DNA from: Grammothele lineata
Taxonomy: Eukaryota > Basidiomycota > Agaricomycetes > Polyporales > Polyporaceae
Direction: 5' to 3'
Assembly (NCBI GenBank): GCA_002150815.3
Contig: NDFF03000285.1
Coordinates: 1-21,118, forward strand
Length of the DNA stretch: 21,118 bases
The position numbers and the translations under genes are program-made. Within the stretch, counting starts at the first letter, position 1; each line of letters begins with the position of its first letter. Positions 1 to 9,455 of the stretch are shown here, piece after piece. Under the pieces are notes generated by a model that saw only the letters and a program-made list of their open reading frames with translations, was not told where the DNA came from and did not search any database.

Positions 1-456
1 ACGCGCATCCACGTAGTCAAACTCTATCCCCACCATGCTCGCCTCTGGTGAGCCATCACGTACACCATCACTTCTCACTTCCGCCAAACCCTCCTCCGCA
101 TCCGAGTCTATCGAGCCCTGAGTGCCGTCCAAATGATCGGCGGTCCAGCCCGATACCGAGGAGATGTCCGAGAGGGACGTATCAGACTCTGAAGGGTGAG
201 AACCCGAGTGGGAGTCTCCGAGATTTGCGTCGGCACCCGGTGAAGACTCAGGCTCGAGGTGAGTGGCCATGTTTTGGCGTATCGCATATTTCCGTAAAGC
301 TGATGCTGCGCGCAGAGTGGGTGGGGCTTGCAGTTTTCGGTGACGATTTCGTGTGCTCTTCGACACATTCCGTCCGCACCCACAGGTGCATCGGACCTTC
401 TCCCCGGCTTTCTTTGAGCTCTTACTCGACTTCTTCCCTGCATGTGCGCGCGCCAT
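1..456 (-). CDS. Transposon-type protein with N-terminal Cys/His motif (Tnp2/CACTA-like, tentative), C-terminus outside window
   Basis: An uninterrupted minus-strand frame starts at ATG 456 and reaches the window edge (152 codons, no stop). The first 20 or so residues are Lys/Ser-rich. A compact motif CTCGCGRNVSKSTRNRHR follows near residues 23-40: closely spaced cysteines, then a basic His-containing segment. The rest is Ser/Asp/Glu-rich and looks disordered. From memory, many basidiomycete transposases of the Tnp2 (CACTA) and Plavaka types open with such a short Cys-Cys-His segment and an acidic linker, the catalytic core coming later. That core would lie left of the window, so the assignment is an inference. 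A CACTA-like terminus about 150 bp upstream of the ATG supports it. The true start could be further upstream if there is a 5' intron. Another zinc-binding protein remains possible. Confidence 0.45.
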   Translation of the reverse strand, partial: MARAHAGKKSSKSSKKAGEKVRCTCGCGRNVSKSTRNRHRKLQAPPTLRAASALRKYAIRQNMATHLEPESSPGADANLGDSHSGSHPSESDTSLSDISSVSGWTADHLDGTQGSIDSDAEEGLAEVRSDGVRDGSPEASMVGIEFDYVDAR

Positions 457-613
457 CTGTAGTATCTGGTTCGCCAACCCATGCAGAAATAAAACCAATG
501 TGTGACGTACTGCGAGATTTATACTTCACAGATACAGCGCCAGATCCAGTGGACAGAATTTTGCCTCTTCGCACCAGACTTGAGTAAAATCAGCGGCGCT
601 CGGAGGAGTAGTG
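1..613 (-). mobile_element. Possible right end of a CACTA-type DNA transposon
   Basis: Reading the minus strand inward from 613, the sequence begins CACTACTCCTCCGAGCGCC and leads about 150 bp later into the transposase-like ORF. CACTA elements end in CACTA/G and make 3-bp target duplications; the adjacent bases 614-616 are TGA. The other end is not in the window, so neither the inverted repeat nor the duplication can be verified. A five-base CACTA match is common by chance; its position and orientation relative to the ORF are the only support. Confidence 0.3.
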
Positions 614-874
614 TGACAGCAGTATGTCAATATGTTATGAAAAGTTGATAGATTCGGGTAGATGTCGATGCACAGAAAGTATAGCGAGAGGGGAGCAATG
701 ACAAGGGCAGGGGTCGCAACTGCGAGAGCAGCGAGCTCCTGAGGCCCGAGCCTGCTCGAGCGGAAAACTCCGGCGCTACCAACTTCAGTCGCGCGAGCTC
801 GCCCTCACCCTTCCCAACCAACACCTTACCCCACCACTCTCCTCTCCCATCACCCTGCTTCATATAATTCAGCT
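614..874 (+). promoter_or_regulatory. Upstream region of the 875-4632 gene
   Basis: This gap contains no credible ORF. Its last 80 bases on the plus strand are pyrimidine- and A-rich (runs of CCCTTCCCAACC and CTCTCCTCTCCC type) and run directly into the ATG at 875, a pattern typical of fungal 5' leaders and transcription start regions. No clear TATA box was found. Confidence 0.35.
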
Positions 875-3800
875 ATGGTGAACAACAAAGGCAAGGAAAA
901 CAAGAAGGAACTCACCAACACGAAAGGGAAGCCGAAGACTACTGCGGCAAAGGCGCCCGTCAAATCCGCTGCTGGCCACGTCACCGACAAGAACGACAAT
1001 GGGAACAGCCAGCCCGCGGGACCTGTGGCTAAATCAGCAAAGCGCAAGAAGGTGTTGGGGACGGAGGCTCTTGAAGAGCCGCCGAACAGTGATGCAGACC
1101 CGTCAGCCACCAGCCAGCCTGCCAGCAGTACCGCCGATGACGGCATCTCCGATGGGCGCCGCAAAGAGCTGCTGAAGAAGCTGCACAAGATGAAAGGTAA
1201 GCTTGGTGCGTGCTGGTGCTCTAACATATCCACTCACGTACCATACAGCGAAAGTGGATACAGAGAAGGCCGCACGCAAGGCCGCTGAGGCGGAAGTGCA
1301 GAAGCTCAAAAAGCGGCAACGGAAGAGTAAGGCACCCAAGAAGATTCCTAAGCCGAAGGGAACCTGCGGGCGCGAATACAAGCTTCGAACCGCCATGCTT
1401 CTTGCGCCGCAGGAGGGTGAAGTGTGGGACGAGGAGAAGGAGCGCCAGAAGAAGCGCGAGTATTCGGATATCTTAGTGAGCCCTGCCTGCTTTGCTGACG
1501 TTCTGCGGGACTCACTAGAGCACTGCATCTAGGCTAGTGTGCGAGAGCTTGCACTTGTAGGTCAGCTCACTTGGTTGAAGGGCGTACGTGAGCAAAGGAA
1601 CCCGATGTCATCAGCAGATGCCCAAATCCCTTAAGCGCCCTTAAACGCCCTTAAACGCCCTTAAAACGGCATCTAAGGCAATTAAGACGAAAGTGTTAAG
1701 GGCGGCGGTTTCTTCGATTAAGGGCTCGAGACTAAGGGTAGCAAGGGCAGCAAGTGCGGCCAAGGCCCTCAAAGAGCATGCTAGGAAAACATTGGTTTCA
1801 TAGCACATCTCTCACATATTCGCACGAGAGGTATGTAGGGAGAACAATAGGATAGAATTGTCTAATACAGAACAAGCTACGCTAATACGAAGGTTACTTA
1901 TCACTAGTAATGACGCTATCCCTGCCTGTTGCCCACACCTACGCGACGCGGACGTCCTTCTTCTGCTCAACATCGACGTCCCGTGGATCGACACCGTGAA
2001 CAACATCCTGTGCCGGGGTGAAACTCTTCCTTGTCAGCAATGACCCGTTCAAGTGCAATCACAGCTGGACGCACCTCGACGTGAACATGGTGCGCATAGC
2101 GGATGTCAAGACCGCGCGAGCGCAGGTCTTCACCTCAGCGCATCCTGCCCCCACCTCCCTCGCTCCAGAGAAGCTTGAGGCATGCCAGAGGCGCGTCACC
2201 ACCGCGCGCAAGGCGTACCTGTCCCCACGCGCTGCGGCAAAGCGTACACTGGCTCTAGACGCGGTCATCCTAATAGCACCCGTCATCCAGGGCGTGCTGT
2301 ACATGGGCGCGCACTCAGCGACGCCCAGTGTGGGGCAGCACGTGTCCACGGTGAGCACCGCGTGGAACACCCGAAATGCCTGGCCCCCTGGGAGCATGTA
2401 CGAGCCTCGGGTGGGCGTTGGGAGCACGCATCAGCAATGGGAAAAACTCACATGTACAGCCGTCAAGGCTCTTGATGCGTAGTGCGTGGACGGGATGTTC
2501 ATTGTTGAACGTGCGCGACTTGGGGGACATAGCAGTCACAGACAGCATATCTTCGAGCGTCTTCGTGCTGGACGAGGGCGCCTGAGGAGGGGGATCTTGA
2601 GGTACGGGATACACGTCCAGAGCAAGGAAAAGTAAGAAGAAAGATGGCAAAGGAGAGGCAACAGACAAGAGGAAGACGAGAGCGACGCTGAGGCGAGAGC
2701 GACGTGGTGGAAAGGGAAAGAGCATAAGTCCGAAGCGCCCAAACGCCGTCGCCAGCTGGCAGGTCGGGTTTTGGCGCTTCGGTACATGTTCCTCTCCACC
2801 ACCTTGCTCGCGCTCCTCTCGCTTCCTCGATCAACAGCTGTATCATTAGGTAGATGACTGAGGGAAAGAGAATCAAAGGTGAGCGATGTCTCTCTTCCAT
2901 AGTGGATCTTCTTACTTCTCAGTGAGCCAGCGCTATCTCTAATTCAGTGTACTGCGCTTGGGCTTGAACATCGACAAATGCGAAGACAAATCGACAGATT
3001 TTAATACCTACACCCACACGCTGCGGAGGCGCGATGGGACGCTGCAGCAGGGAGTGAGTGAGATTGCATTCAGGTAATGGGTACCACGGAGTTGTGAGTC
3101 CTATGTCGTCATTTGTCTTCCTCACTCCCAACCTCGCGCACCCCCCAGTCCCGCTGCCCGCTCTCGAGCAGCCTCTGTCTGTCATTCGCAGTACCTACAA
3201 CTGCCGCCGTCGCTTATGCCCCTTACTCTCGCGCTCCCCATCCTCGTTTGTCACGCTATCTGGCGGTGTCAACAACGCCAGTCTATCCTGTGCATTCTCG
3301 ACAAGAGTATGCAGTAGCCTGCAACAGGTGCGCCCTTCACAACTCACACTTCCCAACGCTCTGTTATCCCCGGGGCCCATGTTCGTTTTGGTCGCTTTTG
3401 CGATGCCAATCGTAACAGTGGCCCCGCCTCCATCACAGTTGCAAGCCGACGTACGTGCGGCACTCCACCCCCAATGTGCTGCGCTCGCCTTTCCCCGTCT
3501 AGCCGCCTTCACAATACCGACCGTAACGACGACCTCATCATATCCGCGCCCGCAAGCCGACACGTACCTGACACGGCACGCTGCATTCCTCGCAGCGTGC
3601 TGCAAACCTCGGTGTGATGCTGCGAGTGTGTGCCGCACTTTGCCCGCGCCAGTTGCTGCGCATGCGTAGCCGCTATAGTACGCTCTAGGGACTGGGGATG
3701 GTATGGTAGTGTGCACGGTTCAACGAGATGCGCTGACTGCGGGTGCTGTTGATGCATGTAATGGAGCTTCAAGTTGTGCAGCGCATGCAAGCTTCGACGT

Positions 3801-4632
3801 TCACGCAGGTATTCTAGTGCAAATACACCTGTACATTTCGTAGCATCGAGCACGAAATCCTCTGTACTCGTACCGGAAATCCTATCATGCCGAATGCAAG
3901 GGCTCGCAGATTGCCGCCCTTAAATCGTACTTAATAACCTTGTTCGTCTTGCTCATCTTGCGGCCCTTAGATGTCAAAATAAGGGCAGCAAGCGCTTAAG
4001 GGAATAGGGCATCTGCTGATGGTTGGGCGCTGTCCTTGCGTTGGTGAGCAGTACAAAGCACTACCCCGTTTTAGAAGTTGCTCACCAGATGGCAGGCGCG
4101 GGAAGATAATCCGTACCTTGCCAACTTCGAAAACGACTGGGCTACCGAGCAAATCATCATTCAGTATTTCATGAACCGTCGCCGGTATGCCACCAAGCAC
4201 ACCAAGACTGCCGTTGTCACCGGAGACGCTCAAGGCCGCCGCGTCCTGAAGCTGAAGAAGGTTATCGGTAAAGTGAAGCCTGCACATGCTTCCAACAAGA
4301 CGGATGTAGTGCTACGGAAAGCAGTGGCAGCCAATGCTGCCGCTCGAGTGCGCGCGGCCGACGACGAATCAGGCGCTGGAAGTGACGAAGACGATTCCGC
4401 TACCGATGAAGATGGGGAGGGCGACGGGGAGGGCGACGGGGAGGGCGATGGTGCGGGTAGCGATGACGAAGAGGAAGAGGCAGTAGCGGGGGCTGGGGAG
4501 GGTGAGCGCGAGGACAAGGATGAGGAGGATGAGGACGAGTCGGATGAGGAAGTGCCAGCTCCGCCGGCCAAGAAGCGTCGTGTGAGTGCACCCCGGTCGC
4601 GGGCGGCAACGTCCCCGATTGATGAACATTGA
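875..4632 (+). CDS. Lys-rich nuclear-type protein of unknown function; third intron invaded by a transposon
   Basis: Proposed CDS: join(875..1196, 1249..1475, 1533..1583, 4075..4632), 385 aa. Intron 1 (52 bp) is clear: GTAAGC donor, CTAAC branch, ACAG acceptor. Intron 2 runs 1476-1532 (GTGAGC...TAG). Intron 3 runs 1584-4074 (GTACGT...TTTTAG) and contains the 2.4-kb element; without it the intron would be about 76 bp. Residues 1-107 are Lys/Ala/Ser-rich. Residues 115-200 are basic and end in a segment with VRELALVGQLTW. Residues 201-245 form the most distinctive block, including NPYLANFENDWATEQIIIQY followed by an Asn-Arg-rich stretch. I associate that block with an unnamed domain repeated in many Agaricomycete hypothetical proteins. 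The last 110 residues are Asp/Glu-rich, with a Gly-Asp-Gly-Glu repeat and a basic PAKKRRV motif resembling a nuclear localisation signal. The exon 3 boundaries are the least certain part; if splicing fails the gene is broken. Function is unknown. Confidence 0.6.
1609..1638 (+). repeat. Left terminal inverted repeat of the 2.4-kb element
   Basis: Thirty bases starting CATCAGCAGATGCCC and ending CCCTTAAGCGC. They match the reverse complement of 3992-4021 except at the 16th and 18th positions (A versus T in both cases). Confidence 0.85.
1639..1760. repeat. Subterminal CCCTTAA-type motif cluster
   Basis: Directly inside the left inverted repeat come three tandem CGCCCTTAAA-type units, then TTAAGGGC and ATTAAGGGC motifs in the opposite orientation. 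Related CGCCCTTAAA, GCCCTTAG and AATAAGGGC motifs lie inside the right end (about 3915-3990). Clustered subterminal motifs in both orientations are typical transposase docking sites. They are not the canonical fungal telomere repeat. Confidence 0.6.
1931..2440 (+). pseudogene. Decayed fragment of a thiamine-pyrophosphate (acetolactate-synthase-like) enzyme gene inside the transposon
   Basis: Three pieces in changing frames resemble the middle and following part of TPP-dependent enzymes. Around 1940-2013 the translation has RDADVLLLLNIDVPWIDT, like the ADVVLVLGxDVPW block of the central domain. Around 2039-2130, after a frameshift, it has a DPFK segment and later VRIADVKTA, like the block around DVDPLK...RADA. 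Around 2390-2440 it has GSMY and then, in another frame, SLGWALGARIS, like GSxxxSGGSSLGWALGAAIG near the C-terminal TPP-binding domain. Frameshifts separate the pieces and the start, the C-terminus and the catalytic core are missing, so no functional protein is possible. The assignment rests on remembered family motifs. A captured host gene fragment is the simplest reading. Confidence 0.5.
2441..3914. other. Internal, apparently non-coding part of the transposon
   Basis: Open frames exist here on both strands (for example 3058-3669 plus), but they read as Ala/Pro/Ser/Thr-rich low complexity without recognisable domains or splice context. Two imperfect copies of a segment of about 110 bases occur near 3400-3480 and 3505-3590, sharing CCGT/CGTAACxxx and GCAAGCCGACxxxGTAC patterns. 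This suggests an old internal duplication. No gene is called. Confidence 0.4.
3992..4021 (-). repeat. Right terminal inverted repeat of the 2.4-kb element
   Basis: Thirty bases ending GGGCATCTGCTGATG; inverted partner of 1609-1638. The sequence after it (GTTGGGCGC...) returns to the host intron and reaches the TTTTAG acceptor at 4071-4074. Confidence 0.85.
4414..4449 (+). repeat. Three tandem 12-bp units coding Gly-Glu-Gly-Asp
   Basis: GGGGAGGGCGAC is repeated twice exactly and a third time with one change at the last base. The unit is a multiple of three and keeps the host frame open within the acidic tail. Confidence 0.85.
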
Positions 4633-5993
4633 AGACGTCCATTGAGGTGCTGTTCCCCCAGTCATAGCGGCCTCGTACGCTGCGTATGCTCGTCTAACAA
4701 TCAACCAAATTCGATGCGAACAAGCCCGCGCGCGTGCACGGGTGCGCATATGTTGTAGTACGTATACCCCCATCCCTTCTAGTTAAAGGCTAGCCTTCAA
4801 CCGTACCACCTGTATGCGCATTGTTCCATCTGGGCTACGAAACCAATATATATTGCTATTGTATGTTTTGCGAGTCTCTATGTTCAGAATGTAGCACATT
4901 CAGAGGCCGGTGTGCAGGCCTGCGGACCATATACGGTATACTTATTACACTGTCATGCTACCGAGGAATTATGCGGGGTGCCCACCGAGGAATTCACGAT
5001 CCACCTCGGTGAAATCTGACAGTGGAAACGTGTCACCGCACGCTGTTATTTCCACGTGCAAAAACCCATTTCGGACCGAGGGTTTTCCTCTGTCAGATGA
5101 GGAATTTCCTCTGTGAAACGCCATAAATACCGGGGTTTGACCCGCGGGAAATTCCACCGGTGCTAGTCTCTCAGTGCAGATTCAACGTTTCGAGGTTGAA
5201 ATGATGACGTCGTCGGCCCGCCGGGGAAAGCGCTCACGTAAGCACTCGGTCCCGGCGACTACCATAGCCGGCTTGCGCCCTTTCCCGTTGCGTGGCCCTG
5301 CGTCTTGCAATGAAAGTCCTCCTTCACCATGACTCTTCGACACCATCTCGCCGTCGGTCTACTGTGGCACCCTAATCACAACTTCATGTCTCCTAAGCGG
5401 AAATAGCGGCGGATGTCTCTTTCCAGTATCCCTCTGCGTTCAGCCTATGACTACAAGTCTCCAACAAATGGCTTAGGAACTCGTCAACGGCCGTCAAGTT
5501 CGATTTCGGGGAGTCGTTGACTATACCGACTCTTCTGAGCTCTAGTGCGTGGTTTTATGTTATTTCACGCTCCTCAGGTGCTCGGAAACCGCACCACTTG
5601 TATTATTCTCACTTCTTCGTGGATCCGCACTTTCAGACGTCGGCACCTAATACGCACCTAGTGGCTGTATTCTTGATTTCACGCTCCCTTCGGAGCGCAG
5701 GTTCTCCCGCTGCTGTAAGTTGTACTGCAGTAGGCTTTGGCAGTCACTGTTAACGCGCGCTCGAGCACCTGAGCTCGCCACTCGTAATCTGTCAGAGTTA
5801 CGAAAGCTATTGCGCGAATCACCTTTGCCCGAAGATCTACACTTCCATGCGCACTGAAACCGTTAGTTGATGCTTGAAGAGGTCTTTGAATCGGAAATAT
5901 GGAGCATAACAAGATGTGGAGAGGAACGATCTTCTCGCTCAACGCGTGCGTTGTTGAATCGGAACTTGGTATACAAAACACGAATCATGCCAA
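4633..5993. other. Intergenic region with a cluster of inverted repeats, no gene recognised
   Basis: No multi-exon gene could be assembled here. From about 4958 to 5100 there are interleaved inverted repeats: ACCGAGG at 4984-4990 and 5075-5081 with CCTCGGT at 5004-5010; TCTGACAG at 5015-5022 with CTGTCAGA at 5090-5097; GTGGAAA at 5022-5028 with TTTCCAC at 5049-5055. A CATAAATAC TATA-like string follows at about 5119-5127. A short frame from ATG 5201 meets a GTAAGC donor-like site but no convincing second exon. The remainder (5300-5990) shows nothing definite. Confidence 0.4.
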
Positions 5994-7388
5994 TTATACA
6001 TATGAACTATTGATGACGCGGCTCCTCTCGTCTTCGTAGGAGGGACTATTTGCGAGCATTGGTTTTTTGGGCGCATCGAGGCGCGGTATCGACGCGGTAG
6101 GAGAGGTGTCGGTTTGCTGGTCACTGAAGTCGAAGCACATGTGACTCTGGGGCGCGCAGGATGTGCGCGGACCGTGGTCGGCGTCCCCTGAGCGCACAAT
6201 GAGCGCAGTGAATACAGTCGAGTTGATGGGGATGAACTGCGAAGGAAATGGGTCGGCTCAGCATACATCCGACTCTGGGGGGAACGTGTGTATATACCGC
6301 GATGGCGAAGATCCAGAACACGTTCGTGCCGACGGTGCTTGTGATAATGAGGGCAAGTAACGTCGCGCAGTATATTGCAGCTACATCGAAAGCAAAGGTG
6401 TAAACTTCTGAGATATATGGGTTCAGAAGAACAGTGCACACCGGACTCAATCACAATATGTATGATGCGTCCTGTTAGGCCTCTCCCCACTGAGGGCAAA
6501 GGCGTTCGGGACGACAAACACCAAACACGCAAGCATATCAAGCCTGTTGGACGAATCGTGAGTAACCTAGTACCTACAACATTCCCAGGGTTATTAGAGC
6601 GTACCTGAGCACAGGAAGTTCAAGCAGAATGTGAGAACGAAGAAGACGCGGACTCGAAAGATCACGTCGAGGGATATTTGTGTCTGAACGTCTTGCACAC
6701 CGGCCTGAGTGTCAGTCCATAGGGTCCAAATTCCGATGGCTGGGTTTATACTGACGGTTAGCAGTTCAAACGCACAGGACATGAGTCGTAAGACGAACCC
6801 CAGGACGATAGCAGGAGCATCAGAGGAACGACGATGACCCACAGATTGAAACTCCACACTGCCCATGTTCGATATACCTGCACACCGTCAGTGAGGTACA
6901 GCCCCTGAGCATATTTTACTCGCATACATACCATGATTAAGTCTGAATATGCCACTATTATGACAGTGAGTACACTTCTCGCAAACATGGTAGGCTGCAC
7001 GACATCGGCAAGGTACGTAGAGGGGGTTGGAACGGTTTGATCTTGCGGAACGTGGAATGCCATATATCCTGAGATGAGGTCCACGATGAATGCCTGAAAA
7101 TGATTTAGGATGGTTTGGTACTCTAGTCATTCGGAGCGTTTGATTGAGTCTACATACGCAAAGTGTGATCGAGAAGATGATGAAATATGCGATTGGAAAC
7201 CAAATAGGCATCCCGTCGCGCATCTTGTCCCGAAGTACGCCGAAGCACTGGACTGCGTAAACAAAGTACGCTCCTAAGAGAATGTGTAGGTCGTTACTTA
7301 TTAGCACACTGAACACCAACTTACCGGTACCCGTGTACACGAGTATGAGCCCAACGAGTGTTGCGTTCGGCAAGGAGATATCAACCAT
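5994..7388 (-). CDS. Seven-transmembrane protein of a basidiomycete-expanded family (function unknown)
   Basis: Proposed CDS: complement(join(5994..6236, 6298..6380, 6442..6543, 6605..6739, 6799..6877, 6932..7093, 7158..7273, 7325..7388)), 327 aa, seven introns of 51-64 bp, all phases consistent. About seven hydrophobic segments are seen: near residues 11-35, 48-73, 95-120, 124-145, 165-190, 205-230 and 232-255. A polar C-terminal tail rich in Ser/Pro/Asp follows from about 258. Typical blocks of the family are VYRTWAVW after the third segment, FFVLTFCLNFLCSG in the fifth, and HIVIESAAIYCATLLALI in the sixth. The topology and exon pattern match a large unnamed mushroom family of plasma-membrane-type proteins. 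A receptor or sensor role is conceivable, but nothing visible proves it. Intron 4 has an unusual GTTCGT donor. A truncated paralogue lies downstream to the right. Confidence 0.75.
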
Positions 7389-8393
7389 AGCTATAGGCTT
7401 CGATATCAAAAGAATCTGTACCCTTCAGAGATGTTGGATACGTGCAAGATGGTAAGTGGATGTAAAATGAGTGGGGCGTTCCTGAGACTAGCGGAGATTC
7501 TCTTCTGCTAGCAGATTTATACTGTCTCAGCTTCGAGCCGTACGACCTGAGACGAGCTCATGGAGCTCTATCTGCTTATATAACTGGACAGAAGACAAAT
7601 ATTGTACCGCAATGGGGATAACCAACTTGATGCTGGGAAACGTGGACAACAATTCATGATGAAGCAAACAAAAAGACCCTTCTCATCACTTCTCAGCGTG
7701 ATCAAGGACAGTTGAGCTGCGGCGTAGTCTAGGAGAAGCTTCCACTGCACGCGTGGAGGCTGTGACGTCGAAGGGCTTAAGGCATTGACCGGACTTGAGA
7801 AGCCAACGCAGGAAATACCCGTCGCGTACATCTATTTACTGGAACTTGACGCATGCTCACCGTGCCGTGTGATGAGATCGGGTATTATGCTCTCATATTT
7901 ATTAGGCGAATCATTATCTCTCTTCGTATAGGCAAGTTGTGTTAAAGAGTCATATTCGTAGATACAGTAAACTGGAAGAAAGACCATCTTAATTGCGATT
8001 GGCCTCGCGCTCATGGGGCTTCGTCATGCGCTCAGAAGTCGTGAGAGATTGTGCTCAGCCTTCAACTTCTATCCATCCGACATCTGCGAAGGTGTCGGCC
8101 GGCTGGGCAGAATCAAATTCGGTTTCTCTTCTATCCATAGTTGTACAGATATCCGTTCTACAGCGTGCTCTTTTGCTTTGACTTAGGGAAAGAAGCTGCG
8201 AGATCACACGTTGCTGGCCAAGATGGTCTTAATTAGGTGTAGACCTTTATCAGCCTCAACTAGAGCTCAATTTACGAGGAGTGTGACAGTTTTTTGTATT
8301 GACATGTCCAGAGAACTCGAGTGAAAGTTGTGTTTTTACGTAGAGACAGACGACAAACTCCGGCAATTGGCAATGAAATAGTACAATCATAGT
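7389..8393. other. Intergenic region between the two membrane-protein genes
   Basis: This gap holds the upstream region of the 5994-7388 gene and the downstream region of the truncated paralogue. Small open frames on both strands show no family motifs and no splice-consistent extension. No RNA gene or repeat was recognised. Confidence 0.4.
7575..7583 (-). promoter_or_regulatory. TATA-like box upstream of the seven-transmembrane gene
   Basis: On the minus strand the sequence is TTATATAAG, about 190 bases upstream of the ATG at 7388. The spacing would allow a leader of roughly 150 bases. It was found by eye and a chance match is possible. Confidence 0.35.
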
Positions 8394-9455
8394 TCAGACT
8401 GACGAAGGTTTTACGCTACGGAGTTCATCGCCGAAGTGCCTCTCCGTGCCTTTCACGTCCGTTGTTCGGTGCAGCCTAATTCCAATATCCAGCGAAGCGG
8501 GAGCGTCGGGGCTCAGCTCCCCGCTCACCAAACGACTATTCATGCCAAATTGGAGTTGACTTATGGTCGCGTTAGACGTCCCGCGGTCTTGGTCACGCGG
8601 ATTACGTGAGCGGAAAATGAGCATAGAAAATACAATTGCGTTGATGGGAACTAGCTGTAGGAACGTGGTTCGTCACAAAAATGTATTCAGTACAATGAGG
8701 AATAGATATCCGTACCACATGGAGAAGTAGAAAGAAAACAGTCGTGCCAACGGTTCCTGTCACTATCAAGGCGAGTAGCGTTGCACAGTATACGGCCACT
8801 GCATAACGATACACTGTAAGATTTGATAGTTGAATGTAAACAATAAGAAAACATACCAGATTCAACTACAATATGAAGCATCTGGACTGCGTGGCTCATT
8901 CCCGTGGTATAGGAGGCGGTCTGGGACGTGAAACGCCAGATTTTCCAACATATCATGCCTACAGCGATGCTCAGTAAGCGCAAACACGTACAACGACAGG
9001 TTGATATTTCACCCGCACAGAAGAAATTCAAGCAGAACGTCAAGATGAAGAACACCATCACACGATGAGTTGCAGCGAGGACGATGAGTACGTCGGTATT
9101 CTGAATGCTGCTGATGAACAAGGTCCACAGAGTCCAAATGCCGACACCTGCACCGAGAGTCAACGAGAGTCGGTGTCACAGTAATGATTGAATGTGCCAT
9201 CTACCCCATGCAGATAGTAGAAGACCGATGGGCACTACAGCTGCCCACCAGGAGAAATTCCATAGAACAAGCCCTCGGTACACCTACGCTTTCATTATGA
9301 GACACTTTTCCGACGGGATCAAGATAATGGACACCTACAATAATCAAGTCTGAAAACATCGCTAAAATAATGGTGTTCACGCTCTTTGCGAGCGTTGTCG
9401 GCGACGAGACATCCTCAAAAAATGCTATGGGATTCAGTGTATACCCATAAGATAG
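8394..9455 (-). pseudogene. 5'-truncated paralogue of the seven-transmembrane gene
   Basis: Exons 3-8 can be assembled: complement(join(8394..8654, 8716..8798, 8857..8958, 9013..9147, 9205..9283, 9339..about 9455)). Internal exons 4-7 have lengths 79, 135, 102 and 83, identical to the intact gene at 5994-7388, and all splice phases agree. Shared blocks include IWTLWT, FFILTFCLNFFCAG, HIVVES, VYCATLLALIVTGTVGTT and PINAIVFSMLIFRS. The polar tail of about 70 residues has diverged. Exons 1 and 2 and the start of exon 3 are absent: upstream of about 9455 the sequence becomes the minisatellite, and no remnant of the first two transmembrane segments appears beyond it. No internal stop or frameshift was seen in the surviving part, so truncation may be recent, or an alternative 5' exon could exist. 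Function would be as for its paralogue. Confidence 0.65.

Larger units (their letters stand above)
1609..4021. mobile_element. Non-autonomous DNA transposon (2.4 kb) with 30-bp terminal inverted repeats
   Basis: The ends 1609-1638 and 3992-4021 are inverted repeats identical at 28 of 30 positions, beginning CATCAGCAGATGCCC. Both subterminal zones carry several CCCTTAA/TTAAGGG-type motifs, as expected for transposase binding sites. No long credible ORF or transposase is visible inside, so the element is non-autonomous. The flanking bases are GT on both sides; removing the element plus one GT leaves a normal-sized 76-bp intron in the host gene. A longer target duplication was sought and not found, so the superfamily is undetermined. 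The inside includes a decayed enzyme-gene fragment. The small TIR divergence suggests a fairly recent insertion. Confidence 0.75.

Noticed and set aside
48..587. Plus-strand ORF of 179 codons at the left edge
   Set aside because: It lies antisense to the minus-strand frame with the Cys/His motif and has Ser/Pro/Arg-rich composition without domains or splice signals.
1584..1608. Seven-base GTGAGCA shared at 1588 and 4044 as the transposon's target duplication
   Set aside because: It would place the ends outside the clear inverted repeats, where left and right sequences no longer match well. Both copies are donor-like intron sequence and may be coincidental.
1627..1760. CCCTTAA repeats as telomere-derived sequence
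   Set aside because: Fungal telomere repeats are TTAGGG/CCCTAA; these units differ, have mixed orientation and lie just inside transposon ends.
3058..3669. 203-codon plus-strand ORF inside the 2.4-kb element as a possible transposase
   Set aside because: The translation is low-complexity Ala/Pro/Thr-rich with no catalytic motifs, and similar open frames exist on the opposite strand.
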